A stretch of DNA of 64,000 nucleotides from Hymenobacter sp. DG25A (GTDB lineage Bacteria; Bacteroidota; Bacteroidia; Cytophagales; Hymenobacteraceae). Location: NCBI RefSeq assembly GCF_001280305.1, contig NZ_CP012623.1:2480001-2544000 (forward strand), written 5' to 3'. A program made the position numbers and the translations under genes. A model generated the notes under the pieces. It was not told the origin of the DNA. It saw only the letters and a program-made list of their open reading frames with translations, and searched no databases. Below, in pieces: positions 1 through 8,434 of the stretch; the stretch's first letter is position 1, and each line of letters opens with the position of its first letter.

Positions 1-1025
1 GCTTCTCCGTGCGGCAGGCAGTAACGGCGGCCCCCACTTTGCGCACGCCGCGCACCAGCCCGCAGGGCACCTTGCCCCTGTTTGCCTGGTCCGGGGTGCC
101 GCGGGCGCAGAGCTACGAGCTGCAGGTGGCCAATAATCCGGAGTTCACCAATCCCGAACTCAGCCTTAGCCTGCCTGATACGGCCTACGTGCCCCAAAAT
201 CCGCTCGCGGAGCAAACTACCTACTACTGGCGCGTGCGCGGGGTGGGTACCGAGTGCGGCCCCGGGCCTTATTCTGCGGTAGCTTCTTTTAAAACCGGCA
301 CTATGGCTTGTGTCAGTTATGCCAGCCTGGATGTGCCCAAGCCGATGCCGGCCACCGGGGCCGCCAGCATTACCTCCGTTATCCGGGTTTCTACCGATGA
401 GCTGATTGCTGATGTGAACGTGCGCGACCTGCGGATTTCGTACCCAAACCTGGGCGACCTGACCGTGGAGCTAACCGCTCCTTCCGGCCGCACAGTGCTG
501 CTCACGGAGGCCCCCTGCCCCGGTAGCGCCAACCTGCACGCCAGCTTCGATGACCAAGCCACCAGTGCCATCAACTGCCCCTTGAATACCGGGCAAACGG
601 TACGGCCCAGCACCCTGCTCGCGCGCCTGCAGGGCCAGCCCGCCCAGGGCGACTGGACCCTGACCATCCAAGCCCCGCAGGCACAAGAAGGCAACGCCCT
701 GCTAGCCTGGACGCTGGAGCTCTGCACGGTGCAGGGCTCCGGTACCAATCCCCTTTCTACCACAGATCCGCTGGCCGGGGCGGCGCTTTTTCCCAACCCT
801 GCGCCGGGCGACTTTTACCTGCAGCTGGAAAATACCTGGGCCGGAACGTTGCAGGTGCATATAAGGGATGCCCTGGGCCGGCAAGTATATGCCACCCGCC
901 TCAGCAAAACTGCCAACCCTTTGCTATTCCCTTTTCACCTGCCCCAGCTTACCGCCGGCCTGTATTTCGTGCAGGTGCAGGCCCCCGATGGAAAAACCAC
1001 TACGCTACGCCTGCTAAAGCTCTAG
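1..1025 (+). CDS. Secreted P-domain protein with type IX sorting domain (5' partial)
   Basis: The reading frame is open at the left window edge, so the N-terminus and any catalytic domain are missing. The visible part has a fibronectin/Ig-like segment (roughly the first 95 residues), then a proprotein-convertase P-domain-like stretch (DLRISYPNLGDLTVELTAPS through DWTLTI). It ends in a type IX secretion C-terminal domain: LFPNPAPGDFYL at the start, GLYFVQVQ and a KTTTLRLLKL tail. In known family members such P-domains follow subtilisin-like or reprolysin-like protease domains, so this is probably the C-terminal third of an exported protease, but no catalytic residues can be seen here. It converges on the next gene, with a symmetric terminator between. 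Confidence 0.85.
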   Translation, partial: FSVRQAVTAAPTLRTPRTSPQGTLPLFAWSGVPRAQSYELQVANNPEFTNPELSLSLPDTAYVPQNPLAEQTTYYWRVRGVGTECGPGPYSAVASFKTGTMACVSYASLDVPKPMPATGAASITSVIRVSTDELIADVNVRDLRISYPNLGDLTVELTAPSGRTVLLTEAPCPGSANLHASFDDQATSAINCPLNTGQTVRPSTLLARLQGQPAQGDWTLTIQAPQAQEGNALLAWTLELCTVQGSGTNPLSTTDPLAGAALFPNPAPGDFYLQLENTWAGTLQVHIRDALGRQVYATRLSKTANPLLFPFHLPQLTAGLYFVQVQAPDGKTTTLRLLKL

Positions 1026-1044
1026 CAAAGACCCCTTCAACAGC

Positions 1045-1080
1045 AAAAAGCTCTTCCTCAGTTGTGAGGAAGAGCTTTTT
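1045..1080. terminator. Bidirectional hairpin terminator
   Basis: A perfect 16-bp inverted repeat (AAAAAGCTCTTCCTCA, loop GTTG, then its complement) has an A-tract on one side and a T-tract on the other. It lies between two convergent genes and can end transcription from both. Confidence 0.9.
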
Positions 1081-1110
1081 GCTATAAGGAATACGGTCTA
1101 ATTCTGCGTT

Positions 1111-3246
1111 TTAAAGCCGATACCGGAGCTGGGCTTTCACCTCGGAGCGCTCAGAGCCTTGGATTTCCTCCAGGCCGGAGCCGACGGTTTCCACGTCGCG
1201 GTAGCGGGTGGTAGCGAAGCGTATCCAGAGGGTGAGGTGGCGATTCATGCGCACCTCCGCCAACAGATACATACGGGTACCTCTGCCGCTCAGGCCGGGC
1301 ACGGAAAACGCGTAAAGTACATCCTGTTCAAAGGCATACTGCCGCGTATCAAAGTTGTCGGTATCGAAGAGGGCGTAGCGGGCACTCAGGCGAAGCGGTC
1401 GGCCAATGGCCACGGAGGCATCCTGCGCCAGCAAAAAGCCGGTGCTGGTGGGGCCGGTGCCTTCGCGGTAGCGGCTGCCCTGCACGCGGGTGCGCAGGCT
1501 GAAGGATGGGGTAACTTCGGTGTTGAAATAGGCCAGCAGGCTGTGGCGTACGGTCGGCTCCGGATCGGGGGTCAGGCGGTTGGCGTCGCTATCGGTGTCG
1601 TAGGGCTTGGTGCGGGCGCGAAACTGGGCGTAAAGCGTGCTGGTTTTGGTGGGCTGAAACGTGAGGCGCAGCAGCCAGTCGTTGCCGTGCGAGGGTGCGC
1701 CTACCCGATATTTCAGCCAGGGGAAGCTGAACTGGTCGTAGTACGCCGATAGCTCCCAGCGGGCAATAGGCCGCACTTTCAGGCCCAGATACAGGCCGCT
1801 TTCGTTGATGTTGCGGGTATTCTCGCTCAGCGCCAGCCCATAGAACGTGTGGAAGTCGCGGGCATAGTAGCGGTATAGAATGGAGGCATCTACGTTGGAA
1901 GCCAGGCTGGCCAGCAGCCCGTTTACCGTGCCAATGCCGCCACTGGAAGAGCGGGCGGTTTCGCCGAACACGTTCCAGTTGCCGCGGGCGTAGCCGTAGT
2001 GCGCCCCTACTATTGTGTTGCTTTTGCCCTGAAACTCATACGCGTTATAGGGCTCGTCGCGCTTCTGAATGGCTTTGTCGTAATGGGTGTTCACTGCCGT
2101 CAGTCCCACGGTCAGGCTGCCATCGGTGCTTTGGTAGCCGATGTTGCCGCCGCCAATGGTTTCCTGCAGCTCCTTGCGGTTAGCCAGCTCAGAAGCCGTG
2201 CGGTGAAAGCCCGTGAGCACAATACCCGACGAAAACTCATCAAAATCAGCCAGCGAATCCTTAGCCTGCTGCACGTTGGCATCTACCCGCTTGCGGGACA
2301 GAAAACCGGTAGCCTGAATTTGCTTGGTAAGCGAGGCCGTAGCGGCCGCCCCGCGGTAAAACGTGCTTTCCAGCACCGAGGAATAGGCCCGCACACCCAG
2401 GCTGCTGCGCCGGATAGTGGTAATGGTTTCGGCCCCCTTGCCTACCTGCAGGCCCGAGGAAAGCACCAGCCCCTGCCCAAACTGCAACTGGTAGTCGCCT
2501 AGGGCCAGGGTTTTCAGGCGGCCGCGCTCCTGCAGCAGCATGTGCGCCGACAGGAAGTCGGGGCCGTAGCGGCGTCTGCTGGGGTCCCAGGCCAACTGCT
2601 CGCCAGCATCTTTTTCGGCCGTGAAGCCAAAGCTGAAGTCGCGGGTGTGGCTGACGCGGTAGCGCAGCATAAGCTTATCCGGGGAGCCCAGGTAGCGCGA
2701 GGATGGGGTACCGGTGCTGCTGGTTGTGGGCTCGGCATAGCCTTTGCGGTCCTGCAGCACCCGCTCGTAGCGGAGAAACAACGCATTGTTGTCTTCCTTA
2801 TACACCCGCTGCCACAGCGGGCCCCGCGCCGCGTTGGGGTTAGCATTTACCACCGTAACAAAGGGCGATACGCGGTAGATGGTGCGCAAATCGAACTCCG
2901 GAATGCTTTGCAACTCATAGATGCTGAGCAGCGAGCCGTACTGCTTGCGGTGCTCCAGCAGGGAGGCTATCTGCTGCTCGCGCAACAACAGCAGGGACCG
3001 TAGCTCTTCGGCGCTGGCCGTATTCAGGTTCAGCGGCGTTTGGTAGTACTGCAGCAGGGTTTCATACAGGTCCTCGTAGGGTACGTCGTCGCTCTGGGGC
3101 TCGGCAAAGAGTTCCTGCACGAGGCGGTCGAGGTCGGCGGGCGGGCGCACGTATTCCTGGGCCTGCGCCCGGCTACTCATAAGCAGCAGTAGGGCGGCTA
3201 CACCGGCGCCGGCGGCCAGGCCGCGTAAGGGTTGAATCATTTTCAT
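1111..3246 (-). CDS. Helix-hairpin-helix domain outer-membrane beta-barrel protein
   Basis: A 711-residue exported protein. It has a signal peptide (about residues 1-30, ending ALLLLMSSRAQAQ), then a ComEA-like double helix-hairpin-helix region (about 70-132: LNLNTASAEELRSL, IASLLEHRKQYGSLLSIYEL, then IPEFDLRTI). The rest is several hundred residues of alternating beta-strand sequence with aromatic girdles, typical of an outer-membrane barrel. The longest frame starts at a GTG directly after the upstream stop; the in-frame ATG at 3246 (MKMIQPLRG) gives a better signal peptide and is preferred. It directly follows a PorV/PorQ-like barrel gene and is probably cotranscribed with it. HhH motifs usually bind DNA non-specifically, but the substrate here is unknown. 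Confidence 0.8.
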   Translation of the reverse strand: MKMIQPLRGLAAGAGVAALLLLMSSRAQAQEYVRPPADLDRLVQELFAEPQSDDVPYEDLYETLLQYYQTPLNLNTASAEELRSLLLLREQQIASLLEHRKQYGSLLSIYELQSIPEFDLRTIYRVSPFVTVVNANPNAARGPLWQRVYKEDNNALFLRYERVLQDRKGYAEPTTSSTGTPSSRYLGSPDKLMLRYRVSHTRDFSFGFTAEKDAGEQLAWDPSRRRYGPDFLSAHMLLQERGRLKTLALGDYQLQFGQGLVLSSGLQVGKGAETITTIRRSSLGVRAYSSVLESTFYRGAAATASLTKQIQATGFLSRKRVDANVQQAKDSLADFDEFSSGIVLTGFHRTASELANRKELQETIGGGNIGYQSTDGSLTVGLTAVNTHYDKAIQKRDEPYNAYEFQGKSNTIVGAHYGYARGNWNVFGETARSSSGGIGTVNGLLASLASNVDASILYRYYARDFHTFYGLALSENTRNINESGLYLGLKVRPIARWELSAYYDQFSFPWLKYRVGAPSHGNDWLLRLTFQPTKTSTLYAQFRARTKPYDTDSDANRLTPDPEPTVRHSLLAYFNTEVTPSFSLRTRVQGSRYREGTGPTSTGFLLAQDASVAIGRPLRLSARYALFDTDNFDTRQYAFEQDVLYAFSVPGLSGRGTRMYLLAEVRMNRHLTLWIRFATTRYRDVETVGSGLEEIQGSERSEVKAQLRYRL

Positions 3247-3258
3247 GGTTCGGCGCAC

Positions 3259-4107
3259 TTATTTAGCCTCCAGCCGGAAACCGGCCGAAATATGCTGACT
3301 CAACCCCAGCGAGGAATGCCAGGCGCCGGCATAATCAATACGGAAACGGCCGGCATGAAAACCTGCCCCGCCCGTTACCTGCTCCGATACACCCAATACG
3401 CCTACGCGCAGCGCCAGTGCTTCCAGCGCCTGGTATTCTATACCCGCGCGGAAGTCGGCGGCATGGTCCACGTCTTTTTCAACTTCGGCATTCAACATTA
3501 CTTTCTCGGTGGGCCGATACGAGAGGCCGGCTTTCAGCACGGTAGGCACCCGCTCGTCTTCGTACTCCGCCAGATGGGCCTGGTTGAGGTTGTAGAGGTA
3601 AGCGCCAAACACCAGCTTGCGGGGAATCAGCTCAGCCTGCGCGCCCACCGAAGCCGCTACGGCCCGGCGGCTGCCCAGCCCTTCAATGGCTACCTGCAAT
3701 ACATCGGCGCGCACGCCTACGCTCATCACGCCGGTGCGGTAGGCATAGCCCAAGCCCACACGCTGCTCATTGTACAGTTTATCGCCGAAGCGCTGCAGCT
3801 CCAGCCCCACTACGCCGTAACGGGGCTCCTCGCCGGTAAGGCGGCCCAGGGGCGAGGCTACTGCCAACCCCACGGTGTTGAGCGAGCTAATCAGAAACCG
3901 GTTTTCCGCATACACGCCCACCTCGGGGCGCGTCAGTTGCGAGAGGCCGGCCACGTTGTTGCCTACGGCCCAAACATCAGAAAGCGTAACGGCCGCATTG
4001 CCCATTCCCGCAGCCCGGGCGCCGTGCAACCCGGGGCCATTTCCCTGCGCTAAACAACACTGTGATATCAAAAAAAGCCAACTTACTAGCAGGTAGAGTT
4101 TTCCCAT
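3259..4107 (-). CDS. PorV/PorQ-like outer-membrane beta-barrel protein
   Basis: 282 residues with a signal peptide (LYLLVSWLFLISQCCLAQ) followed by the opening seen in PorV/PorQ and UPF0164-type barrels: GLHGARAAGMGNAAVTLSDVWAVGNNVAGL. The remainder is amphipathic beta-strands (VGLGYAYRTGVMSVGVRADVLQ, LKAGLSYRPTEKVMLNAEV, FRIDYAGAWH). FadL-like proteins of this kind act in the outer membrane; PorV and PorQ help type IX secretion, but this copy is shorter and its exact role cannot be assigned. It is the first gene of a two-gene unit with the HhH barrel protein, only 12 bases before that ATG. A TACCTTTC sequence just upstream of the ATG could be a -7 element. Confidence 0.75.
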   Translation of the reverse strand: MGKLYLLVSWLFLISQCCLAQGNGPGLHGARAAGMGNAAVTLSDVWAVGNNVAGLSQLTRPEVGVYAENRFLISSLNTVGLAVASPLGRLTGEEPRYGVVGLELQRFGDKLYNEQRVGLGYAYRTGVMSVGVRADVLQVAIEGLGSRRAVAASVGAQAELIPRKLVFGAYLYNLNQAHLAEYEDERVPTVLKAGLSYRPTEKVMLNAEVEKDVDHAADFRAGIEYQALEALALRVGVLGVSEQVTGGAGFHAGRFRIDYAGAWHSSLGLSQHISAGFRLEAK

Positions 4108-4374
4108 ACTCGAAAGGTAGTGGGCTATTTAGGCTTCTACAAGCGGGCAATTAGATATTTTCGACGAGCGTTGGTGCCGGTGTAGTTAGCAACAGCATCC
4201 GGCGTATGTCCAAGGAGGGAACTGCCTCTCCATTTTCAATATGGGCAACATACTGCTAGTATAAAAACAGGTGATTTATAGGCTTTTTTACGGAAAAAAT
4301 ATACATTATGCTTCTCTCCGGAGTATGAGTGCTGCACCTGAACCCGCACCCTGAATCAGCCGGGAGCTTACGGT
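4108..4374. other. Divergent intergenic region
   Basis: 267 bases between divergently transcribed genes (the barrel gene on the minus strand, the ABM-domain gene on the plus strand). The middle is AT-rich (about 4240-4310). It must hold two promoters, but I cannot point to a good TTG-N19-TAnnTTTG match, and I see no ORF, tRNA or strong hairpin. Confidence 0.6.
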
Positions 4375-4692
4375 ATGTTTGTTCGTCTGACCAGCATGAG
4401 TTTTGCCCCCGACCAGATTGAGGGAGCCAAGAAGGTTTATGCCGAGGAGATTGTGCCCATCGTTCGGGCGCAGCAGGGGTGCCTTGATATTATGCTACTG
4501 GAACCTATTGTAGAGACCGATGAGCATATTTCCTGTACCATGTGGAACAGCAAAATAGAAGCCGATGCGTACGAGACCAGTGGCGTCTATCAGCAGATGG
4601 TAAATAAGCTGACCAATAGCCTGTCGGGGCAGCCTAAACTAAGATCGTACTACGTTCAGCATGCCCGGTATCCGGAGGTGCCCAGAACCTAG
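4375..4692 (+). CDS. ABM (antibiotic biosynthesis monooxygenase) fold protein
   Basis: 105 residues resembling the dimeric alpha/beta-barrel ABM family: an N-terminal strand [10 protein letters not shown], a helix with [21 protein letters not shown], the typical [10 protein letters not shown] strand, and a helix with [14 protein letters not shown]. Members of this fold include quinol monooxygenases and heme-degrading enzymes, but many are of unknown function. I see no Asn/Trp pair convincing enough to call a heme monooxygenase. It appears to be a single-gene unit followed by its own hairpin terminator. Confidence 0.7.
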   Translation: MFVRLTSMSFAPDQIEGAKKVYAEEIVPIVRAQQGCLDIMLLEPIVETDEHISCTMWNSKIEADAYETSGVYQQMVNKLTNSLSGQPKLRSYYVQHARYPEVPRT

Positions 4693-4717
4693 CCTTTTAT
4701 ATTCCGCCTTCTAAAAC

Positions 4718-4748
4718 AAAGCCCGTTATCGTGCGAGAACGGGCTTTT
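4718..4748 (+). terminator. Hairpin terminator after ABM gene
   Basis: Ten-base perfect stem AAAGCCCGTT / AACGGGCTTT with a 10-base loop and a short T-tract, 26 bases after the stop codon. Confidence 0.8.
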
Positions 4749-4865
4749 GAATTCAGCTGCGAGCCGGACAGGTCAACTGCCGTTGGGAACCCAAACTTCC
4801 ATAAAAGGCTTTCATTTGCATGGCTGAGCCGTCTAATCCATCGGCTGCCGGAGTTGTTGTCTGTC

Positions 4866-5087
4866 ATGAATTCTCTTTTCCGATTCCTTTTTCTGGGCCT
4901 GGTCTGGGTGTATCGTCACCTGATATCCCCGCTCACGCCGGCCAGTTGCCGCTACACACCTACCTGCTCGGCCTACGCTACGCATGCCCTGCAAAAGCAT
5001 GGGCCCTGGCGGGGCGGTTGGATGGCCCTGCGCCGCATTGGCCGCTGCCACCCCTGGGGCGGCCACGGCTACGACCCGGTACCCTAA
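4866..5087 (+). CDS. yidD: Membrane protein insertion efficiency factor YidD
   Basis: 73 residues with the complete YidD signature: a membrane-associating N-terminus ([23 protein letters not shown]), then [19 protein letters not shown], then [18 protein letters not shown] with its conserved cysteines. The family assists YidC-dependent insertion of inner-membrane proteins. A longer in-frame ORF starts at 4731, but its N-terminal 45 residues are unlike YidD and overlap the upstream terminator, so ATG 4866 is chosen. In many genomes yidD sits with rnpA and yidC; here it stands alone between unrelated genes. A terminator follows about 30 bases downstream. Confidence 0.93.
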   Translation: MNSLFRFLFLGLVWVYRHLISPLTPASCRYTPTCSAYATHALQKHGPWRGGWMALRRIGRCHPWGGHGYDPVP

Positions 5088-5115
5088 AGGCGCCGCTTTG
5101 CGTATAGCCGCATAT

Positions 5116-5143
5116 GCCTCTACCCACTGGTAGGGGCTTTTTT
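5116..5143 (+). terminator. Hairpin terminator after yidD
   Basis: Nine-base stem GCCTCTACC / GGTAGGGGC (one T-G pair), loop CACT, followed by six T. Confidence 0.8.
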
Positions 5144-5162
5144 CACGCTGATATTTCGCCTA

Positions 5163-6056
5163 ATGCGCATTTTGTTTAGTTATTCTCTGGCCGCCATGCT
5201 GCTTTTCGGCAGCTGCTCGCAGGCCCAGAGCGAAAAGTCGGCCGATGAGCCCAAAGGTTCTTCCGGTAAGAAACACAAGAAAGAGTCGCTGGAAAACCGC
5301 CTTACCGCCGATGCCGTGCCGGGACTGAAGCGCCTGGGCCAGTTGGAGGGGGTAAAGGAAAGCTCAGGCCTGGCCATGGGTCAGCCGGGTACCTATTATA
5401 CCATGGGCGACCAGGGCAACCCACCCATTATCTATAAAATAGACGGGGATGGAAAACTGCTGGATGAAGTGCGCCTAAGTGCCACGAACGAGGACTGGGA
5501 AAGCATCACGCACAGCTCAGACGGCACCCTGTTTGTGACGGACGCCGGCAACAATGACAACAACCGACGCGACCTGACCATTTACCGGGTAAACCCGGCC
5601 CAGCCTGCTACGGTAGGTGAAATCCACTTCACGTATCCCGATCAGCAGGAATTCCCACCCAAAAAGAAAGCGCGCAATTTTGACTGCGAGGCCTCTGTAT
5701 GGCACAATGGGCAGATCTACCTGTTCACCCGCGACCGGGGCAGCAAGGCCACCAGCAAAGTATACACCGTGCCCGATAAGCCCGGCACCTACACCGCCCG
5801 CCGCATTGCCAGTCTCAGCATTCCGGATGAAGTAACGGATGCCAGCATCAGCCCCGATGGCCGCCACCTGGTACTGATGGGCAGTGAGCAGATGTTTGTG
5901 TTCAGTGGTGCCTCTATGAGCAGCCTGTTGAAGGCCAAGCCCCGCCGCATTGCCCTCACCGGCGCCGGCCAGACTGAAGGCGTCTTGTTTACCGATGATC
6001 AAACCCTGCTCATCAGCTCAGAGCAAGGCAGCCTCTATCAGTATAAGATGCCCTAA
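5163..6056 (+). CDS. Putative lipoprotein with beta-propeller-like repeats
   Basis: 297 residues. The N-terminus is a lipoprotein signal (MLLFGSC, Cys about residue 18) followed by a charged Lys-rich linker (KSADEPKGSSGKKHKKES). The body has repeated strand patterns with WD/PQQ-like turns: GQPGTYYTMGDQGNPPIIYKIDGDGKLL, SDGTLFVTDAGNNDNNRRDLTIYRVNP, WHNGQIYLFTRDRG, SPDGRHLVLMGSEQMFVF. This matches propeller-type esterase-like or SdiA-regulated-like proteins of unknown substrate. The ESSGLA and GDQGNPP segments look like a conserved ligand face. It stands as a single gene; cell-envelope location is inferred from the lipobox. Confidence 0.7.
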   Translation: MRILFSYSLAAMLLFGSCSQAQSEKSADEPKGSSGKKHKKESLENRLTADAVPGLKRLGQLEGVKESSGLAMGQPGTYYTMGDQGNPPIIYKIDGDGKLLDEVRLSATNEDWESITHSSDGTLFVTDAGNNDNNRRDLTIYRVNPAQPATVGEIHFTYPDQQEFPPKKKARNFDCEASVWHNGQIYLFTRDRGSKATSKVYTVPDKPGTYTARRIASLSIPDEVTDASISPDGRHLVLMGSEQMFVFSGASMSSLLKAKPRRIALTGAGQTEGVLFTDDQTLLISSEQGSLYQYKMP

Positions 6057-6074
6057 CTGCCGATAACCGGCCTG

Positions 6075-6155
6075 ACAGGGCCCATCTGAACTACTGACCG
6101 CCCGGAACGCCTGGAGTCCCGTGACCGGCAAGGTTCGGATGGGCCCTGTTTCTTT
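6075..6155 (+). terminator. Long-range inverted repeat, possible terminator
   Basis: ACAGGGCCCATCTGAAC at 6075 pairs with the complementary segment ending at 6149 (one or two mismatches), followed by TTTCTTT. The arms are about 40 bases apart. It lies between the propeller gene and fba and could be a terminator or part of the fba leader. Confidence 0.5.
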
Positions 6156-6227
6156 GCTACCTTCACCGGATCAAACCCTCACTTGCGCGGCGCGGCAATT
6201 CACCGTCCGCGCAATCAATGCCCTTCT

Positions 6228-7316
6228 ATGGCTGACCAAACCACTCTTACCGGCCTGCGCGCCGGTGTGCTGCACGGCGACGAAGTGCAGCAGCTTTTCG
6301 ACCACGCCAAGGCGAACGGCTATGCGCTGCCCGCCGTGAACGTAACCGGCACCGACACGGTAAATGCCGTGCTGGAAGCTGCCCGCGACCTGAACTCGCC
6401 GGTTATCATTCAGTTTTCTAACGGTGGTGCCCAGTTCTTCGCCGGCAAAGGCCTCGCCAACGACAAGCAGCAGGCCAGCATTGCCGGCGGCATTTCGGGC
6501 GCGCAGCACGTGCACCTGATGGCCCAGGCCTACGGCGTACCCGTGATTCTGCACACCGACCACGCCGCCAAGAAGCTCCTACCCTGGATTGATGGCTTGC
6601 TGGAAGCCGGCGAGAAGCACTTTGCGCAGTATGGCCAGCCGCTGTACTCCTCGCACATGCTGGACCTCTCGGAGGAGCCCATCGAGGAAAATATCGAAAT
6701 CTGCAAAGAGTACCTGGAGCGCATGGCCAAAATTGGCATGACGCTGGAAATTGAGCTGGGCGTAACCGGCGGCGAGGAAGACGGCGTAGACAACTCCGAC
6801 GTGGATTCGTCGAAGCTCTACACCCAGCCTTCGGAAGTGGCCTATGCCTACGAGGAGCTGAGCAAGGTGAGCCCCCGCTTCACCATTGCCGCTGCTTTTG
6901 GCAACGTGCACGGCGTGTACAAGCCCGGCAACGTGAAGCTGCAGCCCGTTATCCTGAAAAACTCGCAGGATTTCGTGAAGGAAAAGTACAACCTGACGGA
7001 TGAGCGCCCCATCAACTTCGTGTTCCACGGCGGCTCAGGCTCGTCGCAGGAGGAAATCCGCGAAGCCATTAGCTACGGCGCCATCAAGATGAACATTGAC
7101 ACCGACCTGCAGTGGGCGTTCTGGGATGGTATCCGCGCTTACTACCAGAAAAACGAAGGCTTCCTGCAGAGCCAGATTGGCAACCCCACCGGCGAGGACT
7201 CGCCCAACAAGAAATATTACGACCCCCGCGTGTGGCTGCGCAAGGGCGAAGAAACCTTCATTGCCCGCCTGAAGTCGGCTTTTGAAGACCTCAACGCCGT
7301 AAACCGCCGCTACTAG
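6228..7316 (+). CDS. fbaA: Class II fructose-bisphosphate aldolase
   Basis: 362 residues, the usual length for the E. coli FbaA-type class II enzyme, which cleaves fructose-1,6-bisphosphate to DHAP and glyceraldehyde-3-phosphate using zinc. Visible motifs: HTDHAAKKLLPW (zinc His/Asp region), LEIELGVTGGEEDGVDN, AAAFGNVHGVYKPGNVKL (zinc His), FVFHGGSGSSQEE (phosphate and zinc binding) and MNIDTDLQWAFWDG. An upstream in-frame start at 6183 would add 15 unrelated residues, so ATG 6228 (MADQTTLTG) is chosen. It is a single gene followed by a strong bidirectional terminator. Confidence 0.95.
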   Translation: MADQTTLTGLRAGVLHGDEVQQLFDHAKANGYALPAVNVTGTDTVNAVLEAARDLNSPVIIQFSNGGAQFFAGKGLANDKQQASIAGGISGAQHVHLMAQAYGVPVILHTDHAAKKLLPWIDGLLEAGEKHFAQYGQPLYSSHMLDLSEEPIEENIEICKEYLERMAKIGMTLEIELGVTGGEEDGVDNSDVDSSKLYTQPSEVAYAYEELSKVSPRFTIAAAFGNVHGVYKPGNVKLQPVILKNSQDFVKEKYNLTDERPINFVFHGGSGSSQEEIREAISYGAIKMNIDTDLQWAFWDGIRAYYQKNEGFLQSQIGNPTGEDSPNKKYYDPRVWLRKGEETFIARLKSAFEDLNAVNRRY

Positions 7317-7318
7317 CC

Positions 7319-7364
7319 AGAATCACGGATTCGTCGGATTTCACCCGGATTCCACGGATTTTGT
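7319..7364. repeat. GGATT-rich dispersed repeat fragment
   Basis: Tandem-like words CGGATTCGTCGGATTT and CCGGATTCCACGGATTTT, directly after the fba stop. The same words occur in the inverted pair flanking the L25-pth intergenic region (35579-35625 and 35740-35785), so this is probably a short dispersed repeat. Confidence 0.6.
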
Positions 7365-7379
7365 AGACGCTTACTTTTC

Positions 7380-7418
7380 AACAAAAAAAGCCTCGCAAAC
7401 TGCGAGGCTTTTTTTGTT
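7380..7418. terminator. Bidirectional hairpin terminator (fba / lgt)
   Basis: An 18-bp perfect stem (AACAAAAAAAGCCTCGCA and its complement) with loop AAC, carrying A- and T-tracts. It serves the convergent fba and lgt genes. Confidence 0.9.
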
Positions 7419-7465
7419 GGACTTACTTGGAGGGTGAGCTCGGTTCAATCCATCGAATTTGTGGC

Positions 7466-8326
7466 TTAGACCTTTTTAACCGCTGCCTTATTGGCTTCTT
7501 CCTCGCTTAAATCCCGCACGGCGTAGCCATAGGGGTTGTTGGGCCATTTGCCGGCGCGCAGTAGCACATACACACCCAGCAAAATCAGCGGAATACTCAG
7601 CAGCTGGCCCATGTTGAACTGCAGGTTGTTTTCAAAGTCAACCTGATTCTCTTTCAGGAATTCCACCAGGAAGCGGAAGGTGAAGAGCAGCACCACAAAC
7701 AGGCCGAAGAGCAGGCCACGAGGGGTGCGCTCCTTGTACTTGCTCCACAGCCAGTACAGCAGCACCAGCAAGAATACGCAGAACAGAGATTCATAAATCT
7801 GAGTGGGGTGGCGCGGCACGGTGGTGTGCTCGGCATCGCGCGGGAAAATGAATGCCCACGGCACATTGGTAGCGCGGCCCACAATTTCCGAGTTCATCAG
7901 GTTACCCAGCCGGATGCAGGCCCCACCTACGGCCACTACAATCACAATCCGGTCCAGCACCCACAGGTAATCAAACTTATACCGGCGGCTGAAAAGCCAT
8001 AAGGCCAGCAGAATGCCAATAGTGGCGCCATGGCTGGCCAGGCCGCCGTGCCAGATCTTCAGAATTTCCCAGGGATGCTGCTTATACGCGGCCCAATCGT
8101 AGAAAAACACGTGGCCCAGGCGCGCCCCCACCACCGTACCGATAATCATGTACAGCGTGATAATATCAACCCATTGCGCTGAAACCCGCTCAGTACGGTA
8201 AATGTGCGTGAGGATAAACGAGCCCAGCACGAAGCCCAGCGCGAACAGCACGCCGTACCAGCGTAGGGTAAGCGGCCCCAACTGGGCAATGATGGGCGAA
8301 ACATCCCAGGTGATGTAAGCAAGCAT
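7466..8326 (-). CDS. lgt: Prolipoprotein diacylglyceryl transferase
   Basis: 286 residues, an inner-membrane enzyme that moves diacylglycerol from phosphatidylglycerol to the lipobox cysteine. It has several transmembrane segments (LRWYGVLFALGFVLGSFILT, ATIGILLALWLF, CVFLLVLLYWLW, LLFGLFVVLLFTFRFLVEF, LLSIPLILLGVYVLL). The family signature appears as GGACIRLGNLMNSEIVGRATNVPW, followed by RHPTQIYES. Start choice: the longer frame to 8362 would overlap the TACCTTTG -7 element at 8360-8367, so ATG 8326 (MLAYITWDVSP) is preferred. Several lipoproteins in this window would be substrates. Confidence 0.95.
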   Translation of the reverse strand: MLAYITWDVSPIIAQLGPLTLRWYGVLFALGFVLGSFILTHIYRTERVSAQWVDIITLYMIIGTVVGARLGHVFFYDWAAYKQHPWEILKIWHGGLASHGATIGILLALWLFSRRYKFDYLWVLDRIVIVVAVGGACIRLGNLMNSEIVGRATNVPWAFIFPRDAEHTTVPRHPTQIYESLFCVFLLVLLYWLWSKYKERTPRGLLFGLFVVLLFTFRFLVEFLKENQVDFENNLQFNMGQLLSIPLILLGVYVLLRAGKWPNNPYGYAVRDLSEEEANKAAVKKV

Positions 8327-8359
8327 AGGTAGTATGGTTACGGGAAGATGAGAATAATT

Positions 8360-8367
8360 CAAAGGTA
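8360..8367 (-). promoter_or_regulatory. -7 element of the lgt promoter
   Basis: TACCTTTG on the minus strand, 33 bases before the chosen lgt ATG. It matches the Bacteroidota TAnnTTTG consensus and shows lgt can be transcribed independently of the sigma/anti-sigma pair upstream. No TTG at the ideal distance was found. Confidence 0.6.
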
Positions 8368-8434
8368 CTCAGACAATCGGCTTACAGCTTTACAAACTAC
8401 TTTCCTTCGCCGGTAGCTTGCCGGTAATGAGGTG

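Noticed and set aside
4731..4865. Upstream extension of yidD
   Set aside because: The 45 extra residues do not resemble YidD and the region overlaps the preceding terminator.
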